Assembly: GCF_003205615.1 (NCBI RefSeq)
Contig: NZ_PYBV01000026.1
Coordinates: 1 to 64,000 of the forward strand
DNA from: Micromonospora arborensis
GTDB taxonomy: Bacteria; Actinomycetota; Actinomycetes; Mycobacteriales; Micromonosporaceae
DNA: 64,000 bases
Direction: 5' to 3'
Of the stretch, positions 18,280 to 27,119 are shown piece by piece (position 1 is the stretch's first letter; each line of letters starts with the position of its first letter). A model generated the notes under the pieces. The model saw only the letters and a program-made list of their open reading frames with translations. It ran no database searches and was not told where the DNA came from. The position numbers were made by a program, and so were the translations under genes.

Positions 18280-19479
18280 ATGGGATTCACCCCTCTCGCC
18301 GGCACCCGGGCGCCGGTCCGGGTCTGGACCGACCCGTACGCCATCGAGCCGCAGGCCGCCCGGCAACTGCGCAACATCGGTGCGCTGCCCTGGGTGCAGG
18401 GTGTCGCCGTCATGCCCGACGTGCACTTCGGCAAGGGCGCCACGGTCGGCTCGGTGATCGCGATGCGGCAGGCCGTCTCGCCGGCCGCGGTCGGTGTCGA
18501 CATCGGCTGCGGAATGTCGGCGGTACGTACGTCGCTGACCGCCGCCGACCTGCCGGACGACCTGGCCGGGCTGCGCTCCGCGATCGAGGCCACCATCCCG
18601 GTCGGCTTCGCGCAGCGGGAGGACTCGGTCGACACACGTCGGATCCGTGGCCTGGAGCAGGCCGGCTGGGACGACTTCTGGGGGCGGTTCGCCGGTCTGG
18701 ACCGGCGGGTGGCGCAGCTGGAGACGCGGGCGCGTCGGCAGCTCGGGACCCTCGGCGGGGGCAACCACTTCATCGAGGTCTGCCTGGAGCAGGGTGGCGC
18801 CGACTCGGGCCGGGTCTGGCTGATGCTGCACTCCGGGTCCCGCAACATCGGCAAGGAGCTGGCCGAACGGCACATCGGCGTGGCCCGGAAGCTGCCGCAC
18901 AACGTCGATCTGCCCGACCGGGACCTGGCGGTGTTCCTCACCGGCACGCCGGAGATGGACGCGTACCGGCGGGACCTCTGGTGGGCGCAGGAGTACGCGC
19001 GGCGCAACCGGGCCGTGATGCTGGCGCTGCTCTGCGGTGTGGTGCGCGAGCACTTCCCGCAGGTCGGCTACGACGAGCCGATCTCCTGCCACCACAACTA
19101 CGTCTCCGAGGAGAGCTACGACGGGGTGGACGTGCTGGTCACCCGCAAGGGCGCGATCCGGGCCGGCCAGGGCGACCTGGGCATCATCCCCGGGTCGATG
19201 GGCACCGGCTCGTACATCGTGCGGGGTCGGGGTAACCCGGACGCCTACTGCTCGGCCTCGCACGGGGCCGGGCGGCGGATGTCGCGGGCGCAGGCCAAGC
19301 GGACGTTCAGCACGGAGGACCTGGCCGCGCAGACCGCCGGGGTGGAGTGCCGCAAGGACGCCGGGGTGGTCGACGAGATCCCCGGCGCGTACAAGGACAT
19401 CACCGAGGTGATGGCCCAGCAGGAGGACCTGGTCGAGGTGGTGGCGCACCTCAAGCAGGTGGTGTGCGTGAAGGGCTGA
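18280..19479 (+). CDS. rtcB: RNA-splicing ligase RtcB
   Basis: A 399-aa GTP- and manganese-dependent ligase joining RNA 2',3'-cyclic phosphate or 3'-phosphate ends to 5'-OH ends. Metal-site and active-site blocks are visible: PDVHFGKGA, VGVDIGCGM (Cys77), GGGNHFIEV, HSGSRNIG, PGSMGTGSY and SASHGAGR with the guanylylated His. It repairs tRNA or rRNA after stress. The ATG at 18280 has an ideal GAGGAG site; a longer frame beginning 30 nt upstream lacks one. It lies directly downstream of ribosome-protection and leader elements, suggesting a translation-stress context. Confidence 0.94.
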   Translation: MGFTPLAGTRAPVRVWTDPYAIEPQAARQLRNIGALPWVQGVAVMPDVHFGKGATVGSVIAMRQAVSPAAVGVDIGCGMSAVRTSLTAADLPDDLAGLRSAIEATIPVGFAQREDSVDTRRIRGLEQAGWDDFWGRFAGLDRRVAQLETRARRQLGTLGGGNHFIEVCLEQGGADSGRVWLMLHSGSRNIGKELAERHIGVARKLPHNVDLPDRDLAVFLTGTPEMDAYRRDLWWAQEYARRNRAVMLALLCGVVREHFPQVGYDEPISCHHNYVSEESYDGVDVLVTRKGAIRAGQGDLGIIPGSMGTGSYIVRGRGNPDAYCSASHGAGRRMSRAQAKRTFSTEDLAAQTAGVECRKDAGVVDEIPGAYKDITEVMAQQEDLVEVVAHLKQVVCVKG

Positions 19480-19511
19480 CCCGGTCGCCAATCACCGTCT
19501 CCGCCGCCTGG

Positions 19512-19581
19512 TCGACTCCATATCGCCGATATTGCGGTTTGCCCGCTCTGGGGTACCCCCAGGTCGGCGATATGGAGTCGA
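19512..19581. repeat. Intergenic palindromic element 2
   Basis: Perfect 16-bp arms (19512-19527 and 19566-19581; TCGACTCCATATCGCC and its complement) enclose a 38-nt centre with its own CTGGGG/CCCCAG hairpin. The arms are much more AT-rich than the surroundings. It lies between convergent genes, so it may also terminate both. Confidence 0.65.
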
Positions 19582-19595
19582 TCACCGCCTCGGGC

Positions 19596-20387
19596 TCAGA
19601 AGCCGGCGAAGACCCGACGCAGGTCGTCCAGCGTCAACGGCCCGGTCACCCGCACCGCCTCCGGGGTGTGCGCGGGCCCGAGTCGACCGGCCGCCAGACG
19701 CAGCCACGCCTCGGCGGGTGCGGTCAGCTCACTGTCGGTCTGCTCCGGCACGTCGACCAGCTCGACCTTCTCGCCCAACCGCAGCCCGTACGTCCGCTCG
19801 GGCGCGTGCAGCCGAACCAGCAGGGTGGCCTCGCGACCGCCCAGCTCCTGCGGCCGGCTGGTCCAGCCCAACATGCCACCGACCTGGTCGAGCAGGAGCG
19901 ACACCGCCTCCGGCGTCACCGCCGCGAACGGGTTGAACGCCACCTCGGCATCCCACTGGTGCAGGGCGAACTCGCTGAGCCGGAACCGGCCCGCGGTGGC
20001 CACGTCGACCGGTTCCGGCAGGAAACCGAGGTCGATCCGCAGCGAGGCCCGGGTCTCGGCGTCCAACGACTCGTACGCCTCGACCAGCCGCTCGTTGGCG
20101 GCGAGGAACCCGGCGGCGTGCTCGGCCGGGGGCATCGCGTCCCAGCGCGCCCAGACGCCGCGGTTGAAGTCCCCGTCCGGGCCGGGCGCGCCGGTGCGGG
20201 CGGCGTCCAACGACGCCAGGTTGATCTCGGCGCCGCTGCCCAGGTGGCTCAACACCTGGGACACCTGCCACTCGCTGGCCCCCGAAGGCCGGAGCAGGTC
20301 ATCTTCCTTGAGGTCGCGCACGAGCGCGGCGAGCTCCTCGTGGCCCGCACGCAGAGCTGTGATGATCTGGTCAGCAGGGGTCGACAT
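19596..20387 (-). CDS. Maleylpyruvate-isomerase-fold mycothiol-dependent enzyme
   Basis: A 263-aa protein with an N-terminal DinB-like metal-binding bundle (SHLGSGAEINL, and FALHQWDAEVAF carrying the later His and Asp) and a C-terminal alpha/beta domain. Members use mycothiol, the actinobacterial thiol, for isomerisation or conjugation. The substrate is unknown. ATG at 20387 has GAGGAG upstream; the in-frame start four codons earlier does not. Confidence 0.87.
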   Translation of the reverse strand: MSTPADQIITALRAGHEELAALVRDLKEDDLLRPSGASEWQVSQVLSHLGSGAEINLASLDAARTGAPGPDGDFNRGVWARWDAMPPAEHAAGFLAANERLVEAYESLDAETRASLRIDLGFLPEPVDVATAGRFRLSEFALHQWDAEVAFNPFAAVTPEAVSLLLDQVGGMLGWTSRPQELGGREATLLVRLHAPERTYGLRLGEKVELVDVPEQTDSELTAPAEAWLRLAAGRLGPAHTPEAVRVTGPLTLDDLRRVFAGF

Positions 20388-20497
20388 GGATCTCCTCAAT
20401 CGGACTTTCGACGATGGTCGGGACGTTACCGGAAAGCGGCCGCCGGCCGGCCCACCCCGCGGTCGGGGCGGTCCGGCCGGCGGCCGCGTCGGTCAGC

Positions 20498-21991
20498 TCA
20501 GCCCATGTGCACGGCGTTGCCGGTCGGGATGTCCTCCTTGCGCACCCTGACCAGGATCAGGGTGGCCAGTCCGGCGAGCACGATCAGTGCCGCGCCCCAG
20601 GCGAACGCCACACGGTAGCCGTGCACCAGCGCCTCGACCTGGTTGACCGGGTTCGGCGCCCGGCCGACCAGGTACGCGGCGACCGCGCTGGTGTACAGGG
20701 TGTTCAACAGCGCGGTGCCCAGGGAGCCACCGATCTGCTGGGTGGCGTTGAGCGTGGCGCTGGCCGCGCCCGCGTCGTGCTCCGGCACTCCCACCAGGGC
20801 GAGGCTGGACAGCGGCACGAAGGTGAAGCCCAGACCCATGCCGAGGATGACCTGGGCGGGCAGCAGGAGGGTGAGGAACGAGGTGTCCACGTCGATCTGG
20901 GTCAGCACCAGCATGCCCACGGCGGCGAGAACGGCGCCGCCGACCATCAGCGGTTTGGCGCCCACCCGAGGCATCAGCTGGCTGGCGCCACCCGCGGCGA
21001 TCAGCACACCCGCGGTGACCGGCAGCGACGCGAGGCCGGCTTCGAGCGGCTTGTACTGCAACACGACCTGGAAGTAGAAGGTCAGGAAGAGGAACGCGCC
21101 GAAGAGGCCGGCGCCGATCAGCGTGGACGTGAGGTACGCCCCACCCCGGTTGCGGTCCAGGATGATCCGCAGCGGCAGCAGCGGGTGGTTGGAGCGCAGT
21201 TCGATCACCACGAAGGCGGCGAGCAGCAGCACGCCAGCGGCGATGAAACCGAGCGTCGCGGCGGCGTCCCAGCCGTCCTCGGCGGCCTTGGTGAAGCCGT
21301 ACACCAGGGAGACCAGGCCGGCGGTCACCACGATCGCGCCGGGCACGTCGTAGCGGGTGTTGCCGTGTGCCCGGCTCTCCGGCACCAGCGGGAGCGCGAA
21401 CGCGATGGCGATGGCCGCGACCGGGATGTTGACCAGCAGGCACCAGCGCCAGTCGGCGTACTCGGTGAGCACCCCGCCGAGCAGCAGACCGACCGCCGAC
21501 CCACCGCCGGCGATCGCGCCGTACACCGCGAAGGCCTTGGCCCGCTCGGTGGCCTCGGTGAACAGGACGGTGAGCAGCGCCAGCGCGGCCGGGGCGAGCA
21601 GCGCGCCGAAGGCGCCCTGCAGCGCGCGGGCGGCGAACAGCGTCCCGCCGGTGGTGGCGAGGCCACCCAGCGCGGAGGCGAGCGCGAAACCGGTCATGCC
21701 GACCAGGAAGGTGCGCTTGCGCCCCCAGTAGTCGGCGATGCGGCCGCCGAGCAGCAGCAGACCGCCGAACGCCAGCGTGTAGGCGGTGATGACCCACTGC
21801 CGGTTCGCGTCGGTGATGCCCAGGTCGACCTGGGCCTTCGGCAGCGCGATGTTCACGATGGTGGCGTCCAGGACGACCATCAGCTGCGAGACCGCGATGA
21901 CCGCCAGCGCGATCCAGCGCCGCGGGTGCGGCGCGCCTGTCGACGTCCCGGCGCCGGGTGCGCCGGGTACGGTCGAGGTGGTTCCGGGCAT
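20498..21991 (-). CDS. MFS drug exporter, DHA2 family (14 TM)
   Basis: A 497-aa drug/proton antiporter of the EmrB/QacA type with 14 membrane helices. The DHA2 motif LDATIVNIALP is in helix 1 and the motif-A-like GRIADYWGRKR sits between helices 2 and 3. It follows the TetR gene by 33 bp on the same strand and is almost certainly in its operon and repressed by it. Substrate unknown. Confidence 0.92.
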   Translation of the reverse strand: MPGTTSTVPGAPGAGTSTGAPHPRRWIALAVIAVSQLMVVLDATIVNIALPKAQVDLGITDANRQWVITAYTLAFGGLLLLGGRIADYWGRKRTFLVGMTGFALASALGGLATTGGTLFAARALQGAFGALLAPAALALLTVLFTEATERAKAFAVYGAIAGGGSAVGLLLGGVLTEYADWRWCLLVNIPVAAIAIAFALPLVPESRAHGNTRYDVPGAIVVTAGLVSLVYGFTKAAEDGWDAAATLGFIAAGVLLLAAFVVIELRSNHPLLPLRIILDRNRGGAYLTSTLIGAGLFGAFLFLTFYFQVVLQYKPLEAGLASLPVTAGVLIAAGGASQLMPRVGAKPLMVGGAVLAAVGMLVLTQIDVDTSFLTLLLPAQVILGMGLGFTFVPLSSLALVGVPEHDAGAASATLNATQQIGGSLGTALLNTLYTSAVAAYLVGRAPNPVNQVEALVHGYRVAFAWGAALIVLAGLATLILVRVRKEDIPTGNAVHMG

Positions 21992-22024
21992 GGTGAAGCC
22001 TTCCGTGTTGCGAATGTCGGTGAA

Positions 22025-22654
22025 TCAGGCCTGAGACGGGCGGTCGGGCTGGTAGCGGAGTACCGGGATCAGCACCTGGTCGACGACCTGGGTGAGGAAC
22101 GCGTCGTCGGCGGGTAGGCCGTGCGCGACGATGCGGGACATGGTGAGCGCGGGCGCCAGGTCGTGGAACAGCACTCGTTCGCCGGCCTCCGGCGGGATCT
22201 CCCCCCGGGCGGCGGCACGGACCAGGATGGCGGTGCTGGCCACGCGCCCGGCCGGCAGCACCTGGTGGCGCACCAGGCGTTCCAGCTCGGGGTTGGTCCG
22301 CATGGCGAAGGTCAGCGCCTGCATCAGGTCGCAGTCGGCCGTACAGATCGCGGCTGTGGCGCGCAGCAGCTCGATCAGGTCGCCGCGCAGGGAGCCGGTG
22401 TCGGGCGGGTTGTGCACCCCCACGTGCCGGTCACGCAGGGCGGCGACGACCAACTCGGCCTTGCCGTCCCAGCGCCGGTAGATGGTGGCCTTGCTGACGT
22501 GGGCGCGGGCGGCGACGGCGTCGATGGTCATCCGGTCGAAGCCGACCTCGCGCAGCAGGTCGATGACCACGGCGAACAGGTCGCTGTCGGTGCACCGTGG
22601 CACCCGGGCTGCCGGAACCCCGGCACCCGCGCCCACCTGCTGACCACCCAGCAT
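22025..22654 (-). CDS. TetR-family repressor of the adjacent exporter
   Basis: A 209-aa regulator with an N-terminal TetR HTH (MTIDAVAARAHVSKATIYRRW) and a C-terminal all-helical ligand domain. ATG at 22654 is preferred because the upstream frame is low in coding character. It is the first gene of a two-gene operon with the DHA2 exporter. Palindromic sites upstream suggest autoregulation. Confidence 0.9.
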   Translation of the reverse strand: MLGGQQVGAGAGVPAARVPRCTDSDLFAVVIDLLREVGFDRMTIDAVAARAHVSKATIYRRWDGKAELVVAALRDRHVGVHNPPDTGSLRGDLIELLRATAAICTADCDLMQALTFAMRTNPELERLVRHQVLPAGRVASTAILVRAAARGEIPPEAGERVLFHDLAPALTMSRIVAHGLPADDAFLTQVVDQVLIPVLRYQPDRPSQA

Positions 22655-22747
22655 CCCCGAACCCCCCGCGAAACGATGTCGTACCGACCCTAGTTCGCGG
22701 TTGTCCGAACGTGCAGGCTTTCGTGAGTTGCGTCGCACTGAGTCGAC

Positions 22748-22763
22748 GAAACGATTGCGTTTC
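22748..22763. promoter_or_regulatory. Candidate TetR operator
   Basis: GAAACG-ATTG-CGTTTC is a perfect 16-bp dyad about 95 bp before the TetR start. The half-site GAAACGAT recurs near 22673, closer to the gene, which would give two operator copies flanking the TAGGGT -10 (22687-22692, minus strand). Confidence 0.5.
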
Positions 22764-22793
22764 CATCGGGAGTCCGACAGGTGAACCTGGTGG

Positions 22794-23705
22794 TCAACCA
22801 CCCGGCGCGAGGAGCACCGGCACGGCCATCGTGTTGATCCGCGTGCCGTCACGGGCGGACACCTCGTACACCTCGACCGTGCCTTTCTGCTCCCGGACCG
22901 TGCGCCAGCCGACCGTCACCCGGTAGCCGCCCCGGCAGCCGCTGCCGCAACTGGCGGTGCCGAAACCGGTGGCGACCTCCCGGCCGGCGGCGTCCAGCAC
23001 CCGGACGCTCACCGTGGCCTCGAACACGTCGGCGGTACCGGTGACGACGAGAGGGGTGGAGACCCGCTCGCCGGGGATCGGGCCGGTGACCACGATCGGC
23101 GGCAGCAGGTCCGCGTAGTCCGTCCGATCGACCGGGGCGTCGCCGTCGACGCGAACCGCACGCACGGTGGGGAACTGTGTGAGCGTCCACACCACCTGCG
23201 CCTCGCGCAGCCGCCGCTGCGCCGGGTCGTCGGCGGACGGGACCCGCAGCGTCGCCATGCCGTCGGCGATGCGGGTGACCTCGACGCCGGCCGGGACGAG
23301 GGTGGTCAGCCCGGTGGCGGCCTCCGCCGGCGTGGGTCCGGCGGCCAGTTCGGTCAGCGCCAGCCGGGACGTCGCCAGGGTCGCCGGCCGCGCCCGCCTG
23401 GTCGGTACGAGCTGCCCGGCGCGGACGAACCACAGCTCGACGGTGACGGTGTCGCGGGTGGTACCGGCCGGCGACGGCGGGGTTGTCGTGGGTGCCCGGG
23501 ATGGGCCCGAGGGTGTCGTGGAGGTCGGACCCGGACGACCGGATGGCGTGGCGCTCGGCGGTGTGGCGCTGGACGGCGCGGCGGTCGACGGCGCGGCGGT
23601 GGGTGCGGGGCCGAGCGCGCCGGAGCGGGGGCCGCCACACCCGTTGACGAGCAGCGCGGCGACGAGCACCGGCGCCAGCGCACCGGCGGCACCTCGCCGG
23701 TTCAC
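22794..23705 (-). CDS. GerMN-domain lipoprotein
   Basis: A 303-aa lipoprotein with lipobox LLVNGCGG, a long Pro/Ser/Thr spacer, a GerMN domain (about 85-195) and a Gmad2-like beta domain (about 205-295). GerMN proteins are surface lipoproteins, including LpqB of the MtrAB system. It overlaps the upstream histidine kinase gene by four bases (GTGA), so it is translationally coupled and probably works with that sensor at the cell surface. Confidence 0.85.
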   Translation of the reverse strand: MNRRGAAGALAPVLVAALLVNGCGGPRSGALGPAPTAAPSTAAPSSATPPSATPSGRPGPTSTTPSGPSRAPTTTPPSPAGTTRDTVTVELWFVRAGQLVPTRRARPATLATSRLALTELAAGPTPAEAATGLTTLVPAGVEVTRIADGMATLRVPSADDPAQRRLREAQVVWTLTQFPTVRAVRVDGDAPVDRTDYADLLPPIVVTGPIPGERVSTPLVVTGTADVFEATVSVRVLDAAGREVATGFGTASCGSGCRGGYRVTVGWRTVREQKGTVEVYEVSARDGTRINTMAVPVLLAPGG

Positions 23706-25150
23706 CTCGCACCGCCCGTCGCCAGGCCGGCGCCGGGATCCCGCCGCTCGCCGTCGTCACCCGGTGGTTCGGCGGGACCACCGGCCGGCAGCTCCAGGAG
23801 GAAACGGGTGCCGGTGCCGGGCCCGCTGCGGACGCTCAACGCCCCACCCAACAGGGTGGTGTGTTCCCACGCGATGGCCAGCCCGAGGCCACTGCCCGGT
23901 GCGGAGCGCGACGGGTCGACCTTGTGGAACCGGTCGAACACGCGTTGCAGGTGCTCCGCCGGGATGCCCGGCCCCTGGTCGCTGACCTCGAAGACGACCA
24001 GCGGGTCCGCATCGGTCACGGTGGCCCGGATCTCCCCGCCGCCATGCTCGATCGCGTTGGTGACCAGGTTCGCCAGCACCCGCTCCAGGCGACGCGGGTC
24101 GGTGCGGAGCGTGACCCGATCTCCGCTGACCTGCACCCGTCGCGACCAGCCGCGCGCGCTGACGATCCCGTGCAGCAGCGCCACCGCGTCGACGGGCCCG
24201 ACCGCCGGCTGCTCGCGTCCGGCGTCCAGTCGGGAAATCTCCATCAGGTCCTCGACTAGCCGGCGCAGCCGGACCACGTCGCCGACCAGCAGTCGGGCGG
24301 CCGGTCGAGCGTCGTCGGGCAACTGGTCGAGGTGCTCACGCAGCAGCGACGCCGCAGCCACCAGTGCGGTCACCGGGGTACGCAGCTCGTGCGCGACGTC
24401 GGCCGTGAACCGCCGCTCGCGGGCCTGCGCGGCCGACAGCGCCGCGATCTTCGACTCCAGTGCCTCGGCCATCTCGTTGAACGACGCCGCCCAGACGCTG
24501 AACTCGTCGTGCCCGCGTACCGGCAGGCGGGTGGCGAGCAGACCCTCGGTGAGCGCTCGGGCCGCCCGGCTGGCGCGACCCACCGGCTCCAACGTGCGGC
24601 GGGCCAGCGCGTGACCCACCCCGGCGGCGAGCAGCACCACGAGCACCCAGCCGGCCACCAGCGCGGTGCGTAGCTGACCCAGGTCGGTGGCGACGTCGTC
24701 CTCCACGGTGAGCACGTACAGCTCGGCGGTCGAACCGGGAATGCGCCCGCCGACGACCAACAGTCGAGGACGTTGCGTCGGCGCGGAGCGCTCATAGCCG
24801 AGTTGCCCGGCCGCGACCGTGGCCCGCAACCGGGGGCCCAGCACCGGGGCGTACGCGGGGTGCGAGGGACGACTCGGGCCGTCGACGAGCACCACGTGCC
24901 GGCCGCTGGCCTCGAAGCTGGTGAGCAACTCCGTGCTGCGTTTCTCGGTCAGCGGCAGGAACTGCCCGGCGAGGACGAGTTGGTAACGGGCGTCGGCGGC
25001 GGCCTCGTGCAGCGACGCGTCCCACCAGGACTGTCGCAGCAGCAGCCCGGTCCCGCCGGCGAGCAGCCCGGCCGAGACCCCGGCGACCAGGACGAACGCG
25101 ATCGTCAGCCGGCGCCGCAGCCGGCCCGGGGTCACCGCGCGTCCGGCCAT
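23702..25150 (-). CDS. Sensor histidine kinase (OmpR-partner type)
   Basis: A 482-aa membrane kinase with a first helix near residues 15-38, an extracytoplasmic sensor to about 160, a second helix near 163-180, a HAMP domain, phospho-accepting H254 (DVAHELRTP), and an ATPase domain with N, G1 (SDQGPGIP) and G2 boxes. The ATG at 25150 has GGGAGG upstream. It is encoded 13 bp after the response regulator and overlaps the lipoprotein gene. The signal is unknown, but wall stress is plausible by analogy with CseC and MtrB. Confidence 0.93.
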   Translation of the reverse strand: MAGRAVTPGRLRRRLTIAFVLVAGVSAGLLAGGTGLLLRQSWWDASLHEAAADARYQLVLAGQFLPLTEKRSTELLTSFEASGRHVVLVDGPSRPSHPAYAPVLGPRLRATVAAGQLGYERSAPTQRPRLLVVGGRIPGSTAELYVLTVEDDVATDLGQLRTALVAGWVLVVLLAAGVGHALARRTLEPVGRASRAARALTEGLLATRLPVRGHDEFSVWAASFNEMAEALESKIAALSAAQARERRFTADVAHELRTPVTALVAAASLLREHLDQLPDDARPAARLLVGDVVRLRRLVEDLMEISRLDAGREQPAVGPVDAVALLHGIVSARGWSRRVQVSGDRVTLRTDPRRLERVLANLVTNAIEHGGGEIRATVTDADPLVVFEVSDQGPGIPAEHLQRVFDRFHKVDPSRSAPGSGLGLAIAWEHTTLLGGALSVRSGPGTGTRFLLELPAGGPAEPPGDDGERRDPGAGLATGGAR

Positions 25151-25163
25151 CGCCGACCTCCCG

Positions 25164-25844
25164 TCAGCCCGTGGACAACTTGTAGCCGGCGCCACGCACC
25201 GTGTGGATCAGCCGTGGCTGTGCCGGGTCGTCCTCGATCTTGGCGCGCAGGCGCTGCACCGCCACGTCGACCAGTCGGGAGTCGCCGAGGAAGCTGTGGT
25301 TCCAGACCAGGTCCAGCAGCAGCTCCCGGGTGAAGACCTGGCCGGGTCGGCGGGCCAGCTCCAGTAACAGGCGGAACTCGGTGGCGGTCAGCGCCACCTC
25401 CCGGCCGTGTCGGCGGACCACGAAACTGCCCGGGTCGATCTCCAGGCTGCCGACCTCGATGATCTTCGACGCGACCGGCGCGTTCACCCTGCGCAGCACC
25501 GAGCGGACCCGGGCCACCAGCTCCGGCAGGTCGAAGGGCTTGCGCAGGTAGTCGTCCGCGCCGCACTCCAGCCCCACCACCACGTCGATCGTGTCGGTGC
25601 GCGCGGTCAGCATCAGGATCGGTACCTGACTGGTGCGCCGGATCTCCCGGCAGACCTCCAGGCCGTCCAGACCGGGCAGCATGACGTCGAGGACGATCAG
25701 ATCGACCGGGTGGGCTCTCCACGCCGCGAGGGCCTGCCGCCCGTCGACGGCGGTGTCGACCCGGAAGCCGGCGCGGCGCAGACCGAGGGCGGTGACCTCC
25801 CGGATGGAGGTGTCGTCCTCGACCACCAGCACACGGCCCTCCAT
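25164..25844 (-). CDS. OmpR-family response regulator (CseB/MtrA-like)
   Basis: A 226-aa regulator with a receiver domain (acid pocket D10-D11, phospho-accepting D53) and a winged-helix DNA-binding domain ending in VDVAVQRLRAKIEDD. The ATG at 25844 lies 6 nt after TACCCT, a leaderless start. It leads a three-gene operon with the kinase and GerMN lipoprotein. Confidence 0.93.
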   Translation of the reverse strand: MEGRVLVVEDDTSIREVTALGLRRAGFRVDTAVDGRQALAAWRAHPVDLIVLDVMLPGLDGLEVCREIRRTSQVPILMLTARTDTIDVVVGLECGADDYLRKPFDLPELVARVRSVLRRVNAPVASKIIEVGSLEIDPGSFVVRRHGREVALTATEFRLLLELARRPGQVFTRELLLDLVWNHSFLGDSRLVDVAVQRLRAKIEDDPAQPRLIHTVRGAGYKLSTG

Positions 25845-25993
25845 CACCCGAGGGTAGACCCGTCGCCACGCTGCGCAGCCCTGGCGAAACGGTTGATCCC
25901 AGAGACCAGGCAGCCCCTCTGCGAAGCACCGTCCAACCGCTACGGTCAGATGATTTCGACACCCCTCGACCAGTTCACACGAAAGGGCCCGAC

Positions 25994-26368
25994 GTGCAAC
26001 GTCATGGCTGCGTGATCCGACTCCGCCCGGAACACCGGGAGACCTATCTGCGGCTACACGCCGAGGTCTGGCCGAGCGTCGAGCAGACGCTCCGCGAGGC
26101 GAACTTCCGCAACTACACCATCTTCCTGCACGGCGACCTGCTCTTCGGCTACTACGAGTACGTGGGCGAGGACTACGACGCCGACCTGCGGTTCATCGCC
26201 GCGGACCCGCAGACGCAGGAGTGGTGGAAGCTGACCGACCCGTGCCAGGAGTCGATCGCCGAGCCCGGGTCGGGGGACTGGTGGGCCCCGATGCGGGAGA
26301 TCTGGCACCTGACCGACGAGACGGTCGCGGAGGCACCGGACCAGGCCCGACAGGCCGCCAACAGCTGA
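25994..26368 (+). CDS. L-rhamnose mutarotase
   Basis: A 124-aa protein of the RhaM family that interconverts alpha and beta anomers of L-rhamnose. The conserved N-terminal segment (RLRPEHRETYLRLHAEVWP) and the C-terminal WWKLTDPCQ and EIWHLTD blocks are present. GTG start with AAAGGG upstream. No other rhamnose genes are seen, so it acts apart from its pathway or the others lie elsewhere. Confidence 0.9.
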   Translation: MQRHGCVIRLRPEHRETYLRLHAEVWPSVEQTLREANFRNYTIFLHGDLLFGYYEYVGEDYDADLRFIAADPQTQEWWKLTDPCQESIAEPGSGDWWAPMREIWHLTDETVAEAPDQARQAANS

Positions 26369-26374
26369 GGCTCG

Positions 26375-26407
26375 CCTGGCCGGACGGCAGCCAACCGTCC
26401 GGCCAGG
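26375..26407. terminator. Bidirectional terminator
   Basis: Perfect 13-bp arms CCTGGCCGGACGG and its complement with a 7-nt loop, between the convergent mutarotase and AMIN-like genes. Confidence 0.75.
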
Positions 26408-26418
26408 TCCGCCCGGCC

Positions 26419-26988
26419 TCACTCCTGCCACTGGCGGGCGACGTCGAGCACGATCCGGCTGTGTGTGCCGGGTCCGGCCAACACGAAGGTGCGGAACGGC
26501 AACCGCGCACGCACGCCGACCGCGAAGGTGCTGTAACCCTCGAAGCTGCCGCCGAAGACGACGTCGCGCAGCGTCGGGTAGCGCAGCAGGTTCGCGACGT
26601 GCGCGCCGACCGCGTACGGCACGGTGCCCTGGTGGGCGTCGTCGTACGCGGGGGCCCGCAGCGAGACCCGCAGCAGCGCGCCCCCGGCGGTGTACGGCGA
26701 CAGCGCCAGCCCTTCGCCCTCGGTCCAGGTCTCGCCGTAGCCGACCGCGTAACCGTCCACCGGGCCGGCGAACTCGAACACCACCCGGTCGTAGCAGTCG
26801 TTCCGGCCGGTCCGTACGTCGACGAGCGGGGCGCTGCTCAGCGCGCCGGCCGACTTCTCCGCGCTGCCCCAGGTGATCCCGCAGTAGGGCGACCCGGTCG
26901 CGGTACCCGCCGCGCTGCTGCTCCCCGCGCCGGCGACCAGCCCGGCGACTACGACCGCCAACGCGGTCAGTGCACTCCTGATCCTCAT
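26419..26988 (-). CDS. Secreted AMIN-like domain protein
   Basis: A 189-aa exported protein with a signal peptide of about 26 residues (ending SSSAAG) and a beta-rich domain with two Cys that could form a disulfide. The DRVVFEFAGP and FRTFVLAGPGTHSRIVLDV blocks fit the actinobacterial AMIN-like domain, thought to bind wall polymers. Function unknown. Confidence 0.78.
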   Translation of the reverse strand: MRIRSALTALAVVVAGLVAGAGSSSAAGTATGSPYCGITWGSAEKSAGALSSAPLVDVRTGRNDCYDRVVFEFAGPVDGYAVGYGETWTEGEGLALSPYTAGGALLRVSLRAPAYDDAHQGTVPYAVGAHVANLLRYPTLRDVVFGGSFEGYSTFAVGVRARLPFRTFVLAGPGTHSRIVLDVARQWQE

Positions 26989-27119
26989 CGTGGTTCCTCC
27001 GTTCGATGTGCGGGGCCACGTCGCGGCGGCGTTGCCGGTGGCCCTCTGCTGTCACCGTCACGCCGAAGGGCCACCGCAGCTTCGCCGAGGCGTAACGGGC
27101 ACGTAACAGCGGCTGGGGG

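Noticed and set aside
15790..19491. Very long open frame (over 1,200 codons) on the minus strand
   Set aside because: It is antisense to the ribosome-protection and rtcB genes, its product is low-complexity His/Arg/Asp/Gly, and both sense genes have clear family motifs. An artefact of GC-rich codon bias.
20414..22117. Plus-strand open frame of 567 codons opposite the DHA2 exporter and TetR genes
   Set aside because: The product is Gln/Arg/Gly-rich with no fold, while the minus strand encodes a clear 14-helix transporter and its repressor.
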